From positions 124,001 through 188,000 of the forward strand of contig NZ_BAABMF010000005.1 of assembly GCF_050402865.1 (NCBI RefSeq): 64,000 bases of DNA. Reading direction: 5' to 3'. Positions 18,259-28,447 of the stretch are shown piece after piece; positions within the stretch are counted from its first letter, which is position 1, and every line of letters begins with the position of its first letter. The notes below the pieces were generated by a model that was given only the letters and a program-made list of their open reading frames with translations, searched no databases and was not told where the DNA came from. Source of the DNA: Clostridium_AF sediminicola. Lineage in GTDB: Bacteria; Bacillota; Clostridia; Clostridiales; Clostridiaceae. Made by a program: the position numbers and the translations under genes.

Positions 18259-19314
18259 CTATTTATTATCGTACATTTTTGCATAATAATTTTTATAATC
18301 ACCACTAGTTACATTTTGTAACCATTGTTGATTTTCTAAATACCATTTGATAGTTAGTTTTATTCCCTCTTCATATGGAGTTTCTGGCTCCCAACCTAAG
18401 TCTTCTTTTATCTTTGTAGGGTCTATTCCATATCTCTTATCATGGCCTTTTCTATCTTCTACAAATTTCATTAAACTTTCTGAAACTTCATTATCAACAT
18501 TTTCTTTTATGTATTCAATTATAGTTTTTACAATATGGATATTTGTTCTCTCGTTATGTCCTCCAACATTGTATACTTCACCTAGTCTTCCTTTACTAAC
18601 AACCATATCAATTGCTTTACAATGGTCTTCTACGTATAACCAATCTCTAATATTTAGTCCATCGCCATAGATTGGTAAGTCATTATGTTTCAAACAATTG
18701 TTTATGATTAATGGTATCAATTTTTCTGGGAACTGATATGGGCCATAATTATTTGAACATCTAGTTATATTTACTGGCATTCCGTATGTATCCGCATAAG
18801 CTTTTACCATTAAGTCAGAACTTGCTTTACTTGCAGAATATGGACTATGAGGATCTATTGGTGTAGTTTCCATAAAGAATCCTGTTTCTCCTAAAGAACC
18901 ATATACTTCGTCAGTAGATACATGTAAGAATTTTTTACCTTCAATGAAACCATCTTCAGTTTCCCATACATCTTTCGCTGCATTTAACAAAGTCAATGTT
19001 CCAAGTACATTTGTCTTAACAAAAACTTCGGGTTCCTTTATACTTCTATCTACATGTGATTCTGCTGCAAAATGTACAACGTAATCAATTTCATTTTCTT
19101 TAAAAATGTTTTGTATATTTTCTCTATCACATATATCTACTTGCATAAATTTATATCTTGGATTATTTTCTACTTCTTTTAAGTTTTCCAGATTTCCTGC
19201 ATAAGTTAATTTATCAACGTTGATTATGTTTATATCATCATATTTTTTTAACATATACAAAACAAAATTTGATCCTATAAAGCCTGCTCCACCTGTTACT
19301 AAATAAGTTTTCAT
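18259..19314 (-). CDS. rfbB: dTDP-glucose 4,6-dehydratase
   Basis: Second step of dTDP-L-rhamnose synthesis. NAD-binding Rossmann motif GGAGFIGSNF at the N terminus, HFAAESHVDRS, HVSTDEVYGSLG (catalytic region), the YxxxK pair in SPYSASKASSD and RCSNNYGPYQFPEKLIPL. 351 residues, full length. AGGAGG precedes the ATG by six bases. Confidence 0.97.
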   Translation of the reverse strand: MKTYLVTGGAGFIGSNFVLYMLKKYDDINIINVDKLTYAGNLENLKEVENNPRYKFMQVDICDRENIQNIFKENEIDYVVHFAAESHVDRSIKEPEVFVKTNVLGTLTLLNAAKDVWETEDGFIEGKKFLHVSTDEVYGSLGETGFFMETTPIDPHSPYSASKASSDLMVKAYADTYGMPVNITRCSNNYGPYQFPEKLIPLIINNCLKHNDLPIYGDGLNIRDWLYVEDHCKAIDMVVSKGRLGEVYNVGGHNERTNIHIVKTIIEYIKENVDNEVSESLMKFVEDRKGHDKRYGIDPTKIKEDLGWEPETPYEEGIKLTIKWYLENQQWLQNVTSGDYKNYYAKMYDNK

Positions 19315-19324
19315 TATTATCCTC

Positions 19325-20206
19325 CTAAAATTTAACCTTTTCTACGAACTCTTCAAGCGCTGCTTCCCAACTTCTCATTTCATTACCAACTGTACATCTC
19401 AACATCATATTATCTAGAGATGAGTACTCTGGTCTTTTAGCAGCTCTTTTATACTGTTCAGAAGTACAAGGATCTACTGTGCATTCTATATTCGACATTT
19501 CTACTATTTTACACGCAAAGTCATACCAACTACATTCACCTTCACCTGTACAGTGGTATATTCCGTATTCGTCACTCAAAGCAATTTTCAATAAATGATG
19601 AGCAAGATCTTCAGCATTAGTAGGATTTCCTCTTTGATCATCAACCACTTGAAGTTTACCTCTTTCTTTTGCCGCTTTCATTATTGTTTTAACAAAATTA
19701 CCACCATTATATCCATATAACCAAGCTGTTCTTACAATAAAATGCTTAGAGCTAAACTCTCTAACGAATTGTTCACCCAGATACTTAGTTTTTCCATAAA
19801 CCCCCACTGGATTTGGAATGTCATATTCTTTATAAGGTTTTGTCCCGTTTCCTTCAAAAACATAATCTGTAGAAACATGTATTAATTTTGCCCCTACTTT
19901 TTCAGCGGCAATTGCTAAATTTCTTGCACCTAAAGAATTCACTTTATATGCCAAGTCCTCATTGCTTTCACATGCATCTACATTGGTGTAAGCTGCTGGA
20001 TTTATTATTATATCAGGTTTCTCTTTACATATAAAATCAATAACTTCATCTAGGTTCGAAATATCCAAATCTTCGATATCTATTCCGATAATCTCTGAAT
20101 TTAAATATTTTTCATCTATACTTCCAATCTCTGATTTTCCGCTTTTTATAATATTTATCAGCTGAGTACCTAATTGACCTTTAGCACCCGTTATAACAAT
20201 TTTCAT
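19325..20206 (-). CDS. rfbD: dTDP-4-dehydrorhamnose reductase
   Basis: Last step of dTDP-L-rhamnose synthesis, reducing the 4-keto group with NAD(P)H. Rossmann motif TGAKGQLGTQL, then NPAAYTNVDACE, VSTDYVFEGNG and YGKTKYLGEQ with the YxxxK pair. 293 residues, normal length. AAAGGGG precedes the ATG. Lies between rfbA and rfbB with about 10-base gaps. Confidence 0.96.
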   Translation of the reverse strand: MKIVITGAKGQLGTQLINIIKSGKSEIGSIDEKYLNSEIIGIDIEDLDISNLDEVIDFICKEKPDIIINPAAYTNVDACESNEDLAYKVNSLGARNLAIAAEKVGAKLIHVSTDYVFEGNGTKPYKEYDIPNPVGVYGKTKYLGEQFVREFSSKHFIVRTAWLYGYNGGNFVKTIMKAAKERGKLQVVDDQRGNPTNAEDLAHHLLKIALSDEYGIYHCTGEGECSWYDFACKIVEMSNIECTVDPCTSEQYKRAAKRPEYSSLDNMMLRCTVGNEMRSWEAALEEFVEKVKF

Positions 20207-20218
20207 CTTATAACCCCT

Positions 20219-21115
20219 TTATTTTTCTGCTATTTTCTTTGCAAGTTTTTTATCATCTGCAATTCCCATTAGATATTTACCATACTCAGTCTTCAATAAC
20301 GGTTGAGCAAGTTCAATCAAACTTTCTCTATCAATATATCCTTTTCTATAAGCAATTTCTTCTAGACACGCAATATAAAGCCCTTGTCTTGTTTGAATAG
20401 CTTCAACAAAGTTTGCAGCATCTAATAATCCTCTGTGAGTTCCAGTATCAAGCCAAGCCATTCCTCTTCCAAAAAGTTCAACTTTTAATTTTCCTCTTTT
20501 TAAATATTCATTGTTTACCGCAGTTATTTCCAATTCTCCTCTTGCAGAAGGTTTTATATTTTTAGCTATTTCAACTACATTATTGTCATAGAAATACAAG
20601 CCTGGTACAGCATAATTAGACTTTGGCTCCTGTGGTTTTTCTTCAATAGAAAGAACATTGTATTCATCATCAAACTCTACTACACCAAATGAAGTTGGAT
20701 CACTTACATGATATCCGAAAATTGTAGCACAATCTTCCCTAGAAACAGCTCTTTCAAGTCTCTCAGTAAATCCATAGCCATGGAATATATTATCTCCAAG
20801 AACCAAAGCAACTTTATCATCACCTATGAATTTTTCACCTACTATAAAAGCATCTGCTAGTCCTCTAGGCTCTTCTTGAATAGCATATTCAATATTTAAT
20901 CCTAATTGACTTCCATCATCAAATAATTCTTCAAAAAACTTTATATCCCTTGGTGTTGAAATAATTAGTATATCTTTAATTCCTGCTAACATAAGTACTG
21001 ACATAGGATAATAAACCATAGGTTTATCGTATATAGGTAATATTTGTTTTGATACCGCTTTCGTTATAGGATAAAGTCTTGTTCCTGACCCTCCTGCTAA
21101 AATTATACCTTTCAT
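20219..21115 (-). CDS. rfbA: Glucose-1-phosphate thymidylyltransferase
   Basis: First step of dTDP-L-rhamnose synthesis: glucose-1-phosphate plus dTTP to dTDP-glucose. Signature LAGGSGTRLYPITKAVSKQI at residues 6-25, LGDNIFHGYGF (metal Asp), VEFDDEYNVLSIEEKP and GMAWLDTGTH. I choose the ATG at 21115 (298 residues), with GGAG eight bases upstream; an in-frame ATG at 21133 would add six residues that the family lacks. First gene of a seven-gene operon running to 14387 (rfbA, D, B, C, glycosyltransferase, flippase, CDP-alcohol transferase). Confidence 0.96.
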   Translation of the reverse strand: MKGIILAGGSGTRLYPITKAVSKQILPIYDKPMVYYPMSVLMLAGIKDILIISTPRDIKFFEELFDDGSQLGLNIEYAIQEEPRGLADAFIVGEKFIGDDKVALVLGDNIFHGYGFTERLERAVSREDCATIFGYHVSDPTSFGVVEFDDEYNVLSIEEKPQEPKSNYAVPGLYFYDNNVVEIAKNIKPSARGELEITAVNNEYLKRGKLKVELFGRGMAWLDTGTHRGLLDAANFVEAIQTRQGLYIACLEEIAYRKGYIDRESLIELAQPLLKTEYGKYLMGIADDKKLAKKIAEK

Positions 21116-21194
21116 AAATACAACTCCAATCATTATTTTATATCTGCTTCATTTATTCTAAACTTTCCAAATAATATTCTAGTTTAACACTAAA

Positions 21195-21222
21195 ATTATA
21201 TCATGTTTTCTATTAATTTCAA
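21195..21222 (-). promoter_or_regulatory. Sigma-A-type promoter of the rhamnose operon
   Basis: On the minus strand TTGAAA (21222-21217), a 16-base spacer and a perfect TATAAT (21200-21195), about 80 bases upstream of the rfbA start. The rest of the gap to 21473 is AT-rich with no gene, hairpin terminator or repeat that I can see. Confidence 0.65.
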
Positions 21223-21473
21223 ATTGCTTTACTTTAACACCTATGAAAAAGAACCTAAAATAATAAGGTAAAATTAGAAATTATTATATTTAGTGTCGCA
21301 TTTTAGTATTTATATTTACCAAAGAATTCTTGTAAACTCAAATAACTCCTATATACAATATTTTTTTTCAATTTATATAGCTTTTTCACGTCAAATAAAC
21401 AAGTTTTTTTCTTATTTTTTGATATTTTCTTTAATAAAATCAAATTATTAAAGTTTTGTAAAAGAATTTTAAA

Positions 21474-23144
21474 CTATATAACATTCACTGTTGTAACTGT
21501 AGTATTATTCAAGTTTTCTCCATCAATACTATCTATTTCATCACCTATAATCATATAATATGACACTCCTTTTTCCAGAGATTCTTCAATATATATCTTT
21601 ATACTATTTTCATTTTGACTATTGATAAATCTATAAGGGATTACTTCACCAGTTTCTGAATTTACCAATTTTATGTTTTGTTTATTAGCAGAGTTCTTCA
21701 ACACTTTCTTATTAAAATTGATAGTAAACTCTCTGTCCTCACTTTTTTTTTCAATTTTATTTAAAACAGTACTTCCAGGATAAAAGGAATTTGCTTCTCT
21801 TTTGAAATTTATATCACTTCTTAACCATTGTTCTTTTTTTCCTACATTAATATTTATTAACGGAATATTATCAATAATATATTTATACATTTCCCAATTC
21901 TCATCTTTTCTAGCCTCTTCTAAATCTATATAGAAATCATATCCTTCTATAGTAATTCTAATATAGTCACTTTTATCATTTGTATTATTCTTTAAACTTC
22001 CACTAAAAAGCAACGCCACTGCTAAGGTATCTATATCACTATTTACTGTAAAATTTGCTCTCACTCCAACATTTTGAATTATATTATTCATAGGAGAGTA
22101 AAATTTCAAAGTTGTTAGTTTTAAATAATCTCCATTCGATAAGTTAAAAAGACTTTGTGCTACCCCTTTGCCATAGGTTGTTTTCCCTATAAAGAATGCT
22201 TTTCCATAGTCTTTAACTGCAGCAGAAAGTATTTCTGATGAACTTGCAGAATACTCATTTACCAAAAAAATTACAGGCTTATCAAATACTTTTCCATAAT
22301 CCTTTCCATACACTGGTAAAACATTTCCATATTTATCTTCAATATTCAGAGCCTTTTTATTACCAATGAAATACCCGGCAATATTAGTTGCTGACTCCAT
22401 CCACCCACCTGGATTATATCTTAAGTCTAAGATAAGTTTTTCAATATTACTATTTTCTAAGTTGGTCATTGCTGATAAAAAGTCTTTTTCTGTTTCATCA
22501 CCAAAGCTTGATATACGCAAATATCCAATATTTTCACTAAATATTTTTGATACGACAGTTGAGTTGCTTATTTCTTTTCTAACAACATCAAACTCAAGAG
22601 TTTGCCCATCTCTTTTTACAAATATATGTATACTGGTACCTTCTTCTCCTCTAAGTTTTGATACAGCTTCTTCAAGGGTTTTATTCCCAAGTTCAAAATC
22701 ATCTACCCTTGTTATGATATCTCCCGACTTTAAACCGACTTTTTCTGCTGAAGAATTTGCAATTATTGAAACTACCAATACTCCATCATCTACCATATCC
22801 ACATTTATTCCAACACCAGAAAATTTATTATCCAAACTATTTAAGAATTCATTGTATTCTTCTTTGGAAAGATAAGAGGTATATGGATCATTTAAATTTT
22901 TTATTAATCCATCTACAGTAGAAACATCTAAATCACTTTCCGAAAAATCATTAACGTAATAATTTCGTACATAATTCTTTATTTCACCTATAACTGCATC
23001 ATTTGACACTTCCGTTGCTACAACATTATTTGCCGAAGATAGAATGTTATTCCCATCAGCAATTACAACAGAAGAATTTATTGAAAATGCTAACAATAAT
23101 GCAAAAATAAATGTTTTAAACGTATTTTTCAATTTGTATTTCAT
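21474..23144 (-). CDS. S41 carboxyl-terminal processing protease (CtpA-like) with PDZ and C-terminal Ig-like domain
   Basis: Secreted or membrane-tethered serine protease. Signal peptide about 1-29; PDZ domain about 110-190 with the GVGINVD start; S41 catalytic core about 200-370 with the nucleophile in YSASSSE (Ser301) and the general-base Lys326 in TYGKGVAQ, 25 residues apart as in E. coli Prc. The last 120 residues resemble a SbsA-type Ig-like domain, not usual in CtpA, and would help surface localisation. Target proteins unknown; wall hydrolases or S-layer proteins are candidates. Confidence 0.9.
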   Translation of the reverse strand: MKYKLKNTFKTFIFALLLAFSINSSVVIADGNNILSSANNVVATEVSNDAVIGEIKNYVRNYYVNDFSESDLDVSTVDGLIKNLNDPYTSYLSKEEYNEFLNSLDNKFSGVGINVDMVDDGVLVVSIIANSSAEKVGLKSGDIITRVDDFELGNKTLEEAVSKLRGEEGTSIHIFVKRDGQTLEFDVVRKEISNSTVVSKIFSENIGYLRISSFGDETEKDFLSAMTNLENSNIEKLILDLRYNPGGWMESATNIAGYFIGNKKALNIEDKYGNVLPVYGKDYGKVFDKPVIFLVNEYSASSSEILSAAVKDYGKAFFIGKTTYGKGVAQSLFNLSNGDYLKLTTLKFYSPMNNIIQNVGVRANFTVNSDIDTLAVALLFSGSLKNNTNDKSDYIRITIEGYDFYIDLEEARKDENWEMYKYIIDNIPLININVGKKEQWLRSDINFKREANSFYPGSTVLNKIEKKSEDREFTINFNKKVLKNSANKQNIKLVNSETGEVIPYRFINSQNENSIKIYIEESLEKGVSYYMIIGDEIDSIDGENLNNTTVTTVNVI

Positions 23145-23194
23145 CTCATACCATCCCTTATTTTTTTAATGTCTTTCTATGAAAATTTTATTTC

Positions 23195-23230
23195 AAGAAA
23201 AACACCACGATTACCAGCGGTGTTTTTCTT
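23195..23230 (-). terminator. Intrinsic terminator after the glucosaminidase gene
   Basis: Perfect 12-bp stem AAGAAAAACACC / GGTGTTTTTCTT with a 12-base loop that can pair further; T-rich on both sides. It lies 57 bases after the glucosaminidase stop on the minus strand. Confidence 0.8.
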
Positions 23231-23286
23231 ATTTTATTGGAAACAAATCTTTAATACCGACTATGTTTTAAAACAAAGCCTAATAT

Positions 23287-25707
23287 TTATTTGTATGTTG
23301 GTATTTCAAAGTAATTTGTACTGCTTTCACACATATCTATTAATCTTTTTATATTAGCTATTTGCTTATATGCCCAGCCAACATCTGTGGCATATTGGTG
23401 CCACATTTGTTCATCATTCCATCTCATTTTATAAAGAGTATCTTGATAGTTACTATTGTATTTACTACTCTTAATATAATTCTTTGATATAAATTCTGCT
23501 CCTCCAATAATAGCTGCATCTAAGGTAAACCATCCATGTTCATATGCATATTTTGAACCATACAAATTAGGATTAGCATCTGTCGCTCCAACTCCGTAAG
23601 CATTATAAATAGTAGCACCATTATACGATAATGATCCATTAGCTAATTTTGAAGTACCATTACCGGTTTCTAGAAGCGCATGGGATATTAGATAAATTGG
23701 GTTTATACCGCTATTTTTGCCTGCTTTTAAGAATACATCTCCTTTGCCTTGTAATACACCTTTTCCACCTAACATGCTATTCAAATCATTTACATCTATA
23801 CCATCCATATAACTTAATTTCATAAACATGTATCTTCCATATTCACTATGAACAAAATTATCAGGATTTACGTAATATGCCACTTCTTCGATAGTTGCTT
23901 CTCTTCCAGTACCATACTTAGGATTTCTTGCATATTCAGCTTGAATCATTTCATCCAAAGTTTTTTGAGAATAGACAAATCGTTTTGTATTATCTTTTAC
24001 GTCTATATTAGTATACGTGTTAATTAACTCGCCGTCTACTCCAACAGCTTGAATATTTACAACATGTTTTCCAAGCGAAATATCATATACACTCAAATCA
24101 TATGAATATCCACCTCTATCTCCATTTCTATATCCTGGATATACGCTGTTTACATCAGGTCTTGGTATTCCTATATCAGCTTGTCCCATATATTTGTCAT
24201 CAACATAAATATTGACTTCTTTTATCCCTGATGCATTTATAACCCATCCATTAACATAGAAATTGGATTTTATCTCTGTATCCATTCTAGGAGTATCTAC
24301 TGCAATTTTTGATGGTATCTTTACTATATCTATATTCGTAGAACTCTCTATCGTAGATCCATCATATCCTATAGCTCTTACCTTTATACTACGAGTTCCT
24401 GCTTTTATTGTATCTATATCAATATTGAAATTATATCCACCTATATCGCCTTCTTTATACCCTGGAAAAGCTTCATTTACATCTGGTCTTTCTATTCCAA
24501 TTGTTGCATTTCCTTTAAAGACATCATCCACATATACTTCTACTGTTTTTACTGCAGATGGATTCAAAGCCCAGCCACCAACAGAAAAACTATTTTCAAT
24601 TTCACTATTTTCTCTTGGAAAATCCATTGCAATTCTAGGTTCTAACTTCACAATATTAATTTGTCTTGTAATTTCAGTGCTTGTCCCATCATTTCCAATA
24701 GACTGAATTTCAAAATTATGTATTCCCTTACTAATAGAACCTATATCTACAACATAACTAAAACCACTTTTATCTCCATCTTTATATCCTGGGAAAGCTG
24801 CATTTACATCCTGTCTTGATATGCCTGTTGTTGCGTTTCCTATGTACTGATTATCCATAAAAATTTTAACTTCTCTTATACCTGATGAATTCAAAGACCA
24901 TCCACCAATATAAAAGTTTGCTTCTATATCTTTATGCACATTGGGATAGTCCAAATAAATTTTAGGTGATGCTTTTACCACATCAATTTGTTTAGTTGTT
25001 TCAATGCTTGTCCCATCATTACCTATAGATCGAATTTTCAAACTATGCTTTCCAGAACTTATTGTATCTATATCTACATCATACCTGTAACCACTTTTAT
25101 CTCCATCTTTATATCCTGGAAACACCTCATTTACATCTGGTCTTACTATACCTGTTGTTGCATTTCCTATCAGCTCATTATCTATAAAGATTTTTACTTC
25201 ATTGATTCCTGATTGATTTAATGACCAACCTGAAATATAGAAATCACTGTCTATTTCTTCGTTATTCCTTGGAAAATCTAAACAGATTTTTGGTGCTGCT
25301 TTTACCACATTAACTTCTCTAACTGTTTCAACACTTGTCCCATCATTACCTATAGATTGGATCTTTATATTATGTATACCTGCACTTAATACATCTACAT
25401 CCACTTCATAACTGTATCCACTTTCATTTCCATCTTTATATCCCGGGTAGACACCATCAACATCTGGTCTTGCTAAACCTGATGTTGCATTTCCAGTATA
25501 CTCACCATCTACATAAATTTTCACTTCTTTTACACCTGAATCATTTAAAGCCCATCCGCTAACTAAAAAATCAGAATTCATTTCAGTGTTTAACCTAGGA
25601 AAATCTAAGCAAATCTTAGGTTCCTTTAGTTCATCAGCATATGCAGTATAACTACCAATAAGAAATATACCTCCTATAATAATGGCCTTTAACTTTCTTT
25701 TCTTCAT
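23287..25707 (-). CDS. Surface N-acetylglucosaminidase (GH73) with five Ig-like repeats
   Basis: 806-residue autolysin-type enzyme. Signal peptide 1-24; five tandem repeats of about 109 residues (about 29-570), each with SGWALN, VKEVKIYVDG, GNAT, RPDVN and YPGYKDGD elements; then a GH73 glucosaminidase domain (about 600-806) with catalytic Glu near 680 in HALLETGNGTSKLA and the NAYGVGA motif. It would cut the glycan chain of peptidoglycan during growth or separation. Unlike its neighbours it has no choline-binding repeats, so the Ig-like repeats may themselves bind the wall. ATG with AAAGGAG nine bases upstream; monocistronic. Confidence 0.92.
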   Translation of the reverse strand: MKKRKLKAIIIGGIFLIGSYTAYADELKEPKICLDFPRLNTEMNSDFLVSGWALNDSGVKEVKIYVDGEYTGNATSGLARPDVDGVYPGYKDGNESGYSYEVDVDVLSAGIHNIKIQSIGNDGTSVETVREVNVVKAAPKICLDFPRNNEEIDSDFYISGWSLNQSGINEVKIFIDNELIGNATTGIVRPDVNEVFPGYKDGDKSGYRYDVDIDTISSGKHSLKIRSIGNDGTSIETTKQIDVVKASPKIYLDYPNVHKDIEANFYIGGWSLNSSGIREVKIFMDNQYIGNATTGISRQDVNAAFPGYKDGDKSGFSYVVDIGSISKGIHNFEIQSIGNDGTSTEITRQINIVKLEPRIAMDFPRENSEIENSFSVGGWALNPSAVKTVEVYVDDVFKGNATIGIERPDVNEAFPGYKEGDIGGYNFNIDIDTIKAGTRSIKVRAIGYDGSTIESSTNIDIVKIPSKIAVDTPRMDTEIKSNFYVNGWVINASGIKEVNIYVDDKYMGQADIGIPRPDVNSVYPGYRNGDRGGYSYDLSVYDISLGKHVVNIQAVGVDGELINTYTNIDVKDNTKRFVYSQKTLDEMIQAEYARNPKYGTGREATIEEVAYYVNPDNFVHSEYGRYMFMKLSYMDGIDVNDLNSMLGGKGVLQGKGDVFLKAGKNSGINPIYLISHALLETGNGTSKLANGSLSYNGATIYNAYGVGATDANPNLYGSKYAYEHGWFTLDAAIIGGAEFISKNYIKSSKYNSNYQDTLYKMRWNDEQMWHQYATDVGWAYKQIANIKRLIDMCESSTNYFEIPTYK

Positions 25708-25802
25708 CCTTATACACTCCTTTTGTCTTTCGATATTCCAAAAATATATATCCTATGTAAAATATTTCATATACGGATAAACTTTTTACAGATTTATCCA
25801 CA

Positions 25803-25868
25803 GTAGTGACAAGTGATAAGTTCCAAGTGACAAGTTCAGAATGATTTTCCTTTGAAAATCTTTGAACT
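25803..25868. repeat. Heptad-repeat element, copy B (truncated)
   Basis: AGTGACA, AGTGATA, AGTTCCA, AGTGACA in tandem, then a hairpin GATTTTC-CTTT-GAAAATC (25843-25860) equal to the fourth hairpin of the 62.5-kb copy, then TTTGAACT where the similarity stops. The element is cut off after about 66 bases. Confidence 0.7.
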
Positions 25869-25968
25869 ATTCATTGGTTTTACTACAAAATTATAACATC
25901 TTAGTTTTTTATTTAATAGTAAGCCGATGTAAACTTTTTTTAAACTTATACTTACAAAAAAAACATCA

Positions 25969-25996
25969 AGTTTCCCTGATGTTTTTAATTAATTTT
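25969..25996 (-). terminator. Intrinsic terminator after the 26-kb Ig-domain surface protein gene
   Basis: 10-bp stem AAAAACATCA / TGATGTTTTT with an eight-base loop; on the minus strand followed by a T-run. It is 77 bases past the stop of the surface protein gene. Confidence 0.8.
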
Positions 25997-26072
25997 ACCA
26001 TATTTAAGGTGAAAGATTCAATTAGTAAAGTATGGAAGTATACTGTTGTCTCCATATCTCGTATGGTTCAAT

Positions 26073-28229
26073 TTAATCTTGTCCATTTGTTGCTATAGTT
26101 GTAGTTTCTATTGCTGCTGTAGCATTACCCTCAGCATCTTTCACTCTGCCAACAGTAATTATTGTATATCCAGTCTCAGTAAAGAAATTAACAACTGGAG
26201 TTACATTTGCATAATCTAGCACAACCGATTTTGCATCTGCAGATGCTGTAAATTTAACTTTAGAATCAACATCATAGTTATTAGGATTTGTAATTGAATC
26301 AATATTCATAGGTTCACTAAATCTGATTCTAATTCGTTTAGCACCAATAATATCTGCTTTAGAATTAACCGTTGGAAGCACTTTGTCAGTAGCTAAAAAA
26401 GTTTTAGTAGTAGTATTTATAGTATTTTTCGCCACTGCCAAGTCTTGTACTCTTTCTATTTGTAAAGTATATTTTCCCCCTAGTATTGCATTTGAAGTAG
26501 TATTTAACTGAAAACTTTGATCATCTTCTGAATATAATACGTCAGATATAGAAGTAATCGTTATAGTTTTATTATCTTTATTCCTCAAATCATAGTTAGC
26601 AGGATTTTTAGCTCCATTATATCCAGTAGTTGCATCTACTTTTTCTGAAAAAATAACTTTAATTGTTTGTGCATCTACAAATTCAACCGTTGATACTTCT
26701 GGTTTTATAATGTCAGCAATAACATCAACACTATAATAATCATTTACAAACTTATTTCCATAATTATCTTCTATAGCTGTTGCAAGTGGATTGACAGTAC
26801 CAACATATATTGTTGTAGTTTTTGGTGGAAGTGGATTTTTAAAATCAACTACAAAAGTTTGATTATCTCCACTTGGATTCATAACACCTTCATTTCCTAA
26901 AGTTTGGTATGCACTTGCATTATAAGTATGTCTAACATATGCATTCACATTACCAATAAAAGTACCAGATTTTATTGGTCTGTTAAATTTAATAGTTACT
27001 TGTTTATCTTTAACTTCAAGTATCTTTGCTGTTGGAGCACTCTCTACAGATACTACAACAAAATTCTTAATAACCTTTTCTATACCAAATCCTGCATAAT
27101 CCTTTCCTCCTGATATTTCAACTAGTGATGTACCATATGGAAGTTTAGCTGGTATAGTGATAGTAGCTTTTGTGTTATTACTGTTTAGAACTGGAATTTC
27201 TGAATATGTAGCACCTTGAGATTTAACTTTAATAGTTGGATATTCTTTTACCGGTTCCGAGAAAGTTACCTCAATTGTTTTATTACCTATTGCCTCAACA
27301 TCAACTACTGATGGTAAATCTGTATCAATTGCTTTTATTGATTTTGTGGTTTTATCAATAATTTTGCCATCTTTGTCTTTAACATTTTGTATTGTCAAAT
27401 CAAATGTTTGTTGTTGTCCAGCTATCTTACCTAAATAAATTTTTGCAGTTTTACCATCTTCCGACAAAGTAACTTTTCCACCATTAATCTCTACAGCTTG
27501 TGAGTTTATAGATAGATTAGTTATAGTATAATTTCCCAGAGTTTGTGCTGTTGTCGTATCTACTGGCTTATTAAACTTAATTTCAATTTCCTTAAGATTA
27601 AGAGCTTTTGCTGAAACAACTCTTAACTTCATCACTAAAGCTTTCTGTGCATTTTTTATAGCATTTACCGCTACTTCCACTTGCATTTGAGTGTTATTTT
27701 CTGTCATTTTATTAGCTTCTAATATACTTTGATAATTATTCCAACTAGTTTCAGTATAGTCATCCTTTATCAAATTTTCACTTAATACCGCCTTATACTC
27801 AGTTAAATCTGCTACTTTAGCTTTTCCATCCCAAGCCCCATCCATAAGAACTCTGTATCCATCAGGAGTTACAGTATTTGCAAACATTACTCCATCTGTA
27901 CCTAAATAATATTGCGAAGAACCAACTTTAATCCATTGTTTAGTTATCATAGCACCATTATTGCCTAAATAGTACCATTTCGTCCCATCTTTCTTCCAAG
28001 TATTTAAAACCATTGCTCCATTATTATCTAAGTAATACCATTTCTTTAAAGGTGTTTTAATCCACTTGTTTCTTTGCATATTTCCATTTAAATAATAATT
28101 CCATGTTTTTCCATTTAGTGCCCAACCATTTGTTGTATCTGCTAATGCTGTAGTAACAGGAGTAACAACAGCTGCAACTGTAGTCAAAGCTGTTACTGCA
28201 CTTACTAATGATTTTTTTGTTTTTTTCAT
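26073..28229 (-). CDS. S-layer-like choline-binding surface protein with Ig-like domains
   Basis: 718 residues: signal peptide 1-31 (cleavage after TTALA), four choline-binding repeats (about 34-120) with cap DGYRVLMDGAWDGK, a helical FIVAR-like segment (about 135-200), then about five SbsA/Big-type Ig-like domains (KALNLKEIEIKFNKPV, NKTIEVTFSEPV and similar) to the end. The N terminus is clearly paralogous to the 48-kb protein (MKKxKKSLxSAVT...TTALADTTNGWAxNG). Strong AGGAGG upstream. Likely a second S-layer or surface-array protein anchored to phosphocholine polymer. Confidence 0.88.
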   Translation of the reverse strand: MKKTKKSLVSAVTALTTVAAVVTPVTTALADTTNGWALNGKTWNYYLNGNMQRNKWIKTPLKKWYYLDNNGAMVLNTWKKDGTKWYYLGNNGAMITKQWIKVGSSQYYLGTDGVMFANTVTPDGYRVLMDGAWDGKAKVADLTEYKAVLSENLIKDDYTETSWNNYQSILEANKMTENNTQMQVEVAVNAIKNAQKALVMKLRVVSAKALNLKEIEIKFNKPVDTTTAQTLGNYTITNLSINSQAVEINGGKVTLSEDGKTAKIYLGKIAGQQQTFDLTIQNVKDKDGKIIDKTTKSIKAIDTDLPSVVDVEAIGNKTIEVTFSEPVKEYPTIKVKSQGATYSEIPVLNSNNTKATITIPAKLPYGTSLVEISGGKDYAGFGIEKVIKNFVVVSVESAPTAKILEVKDKQVTIKFNRPIKSGTFIGNVNAYVRHTYNASAYQTLGNEGVMNPSGDNQTFVVDFKNPLPPKTTTIYVGTVNPLATAIEDNYGNKFVNDYYSVDVIADIIKPEVSTVEFVDAQTIKVIFSEKVDATTGYNGAKNPANYDLRNKDNKTITITSISDVLYSEDDQSFQLNTTSNAILGGKYTLQIERVQDLAVAKNTINTTTKTFLATDKVLPTVNSKADIIGAKRIRIRFSEPMNIDSITNPNNYDVDSKVKFTASADAKSVVLDYANVTPVVNFFTETGYTIITVGRVKDAEGNATAAIETTTIATNGQD

Positions 28230-28447
28230 TAATATTCATCCTCCTAATTAGTTAAGATAATAAGAAAGTTAAGAATATCCTTATTTATCATAATATATTT
28301 ATATATATATAATATATTAAAACATATAAATATTAAATAAATGTAAACATAAATGTAATTTTAGATAATATTAGTAATAAAATATTTTACACTTATTAAA
28401 CGTAAAGAAACATACAGTTACTAGCATATTCTTCAAATCACTTAAAT

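Noticed and set aside
24263..24706. Plus-strand open frames antisense to the Ig-repeat glucosaminidase, and similar frames opposite other large genes
   Set aside because: They mirror the repeats of the real gene, lack ribosome sites and show no protein-like composition.
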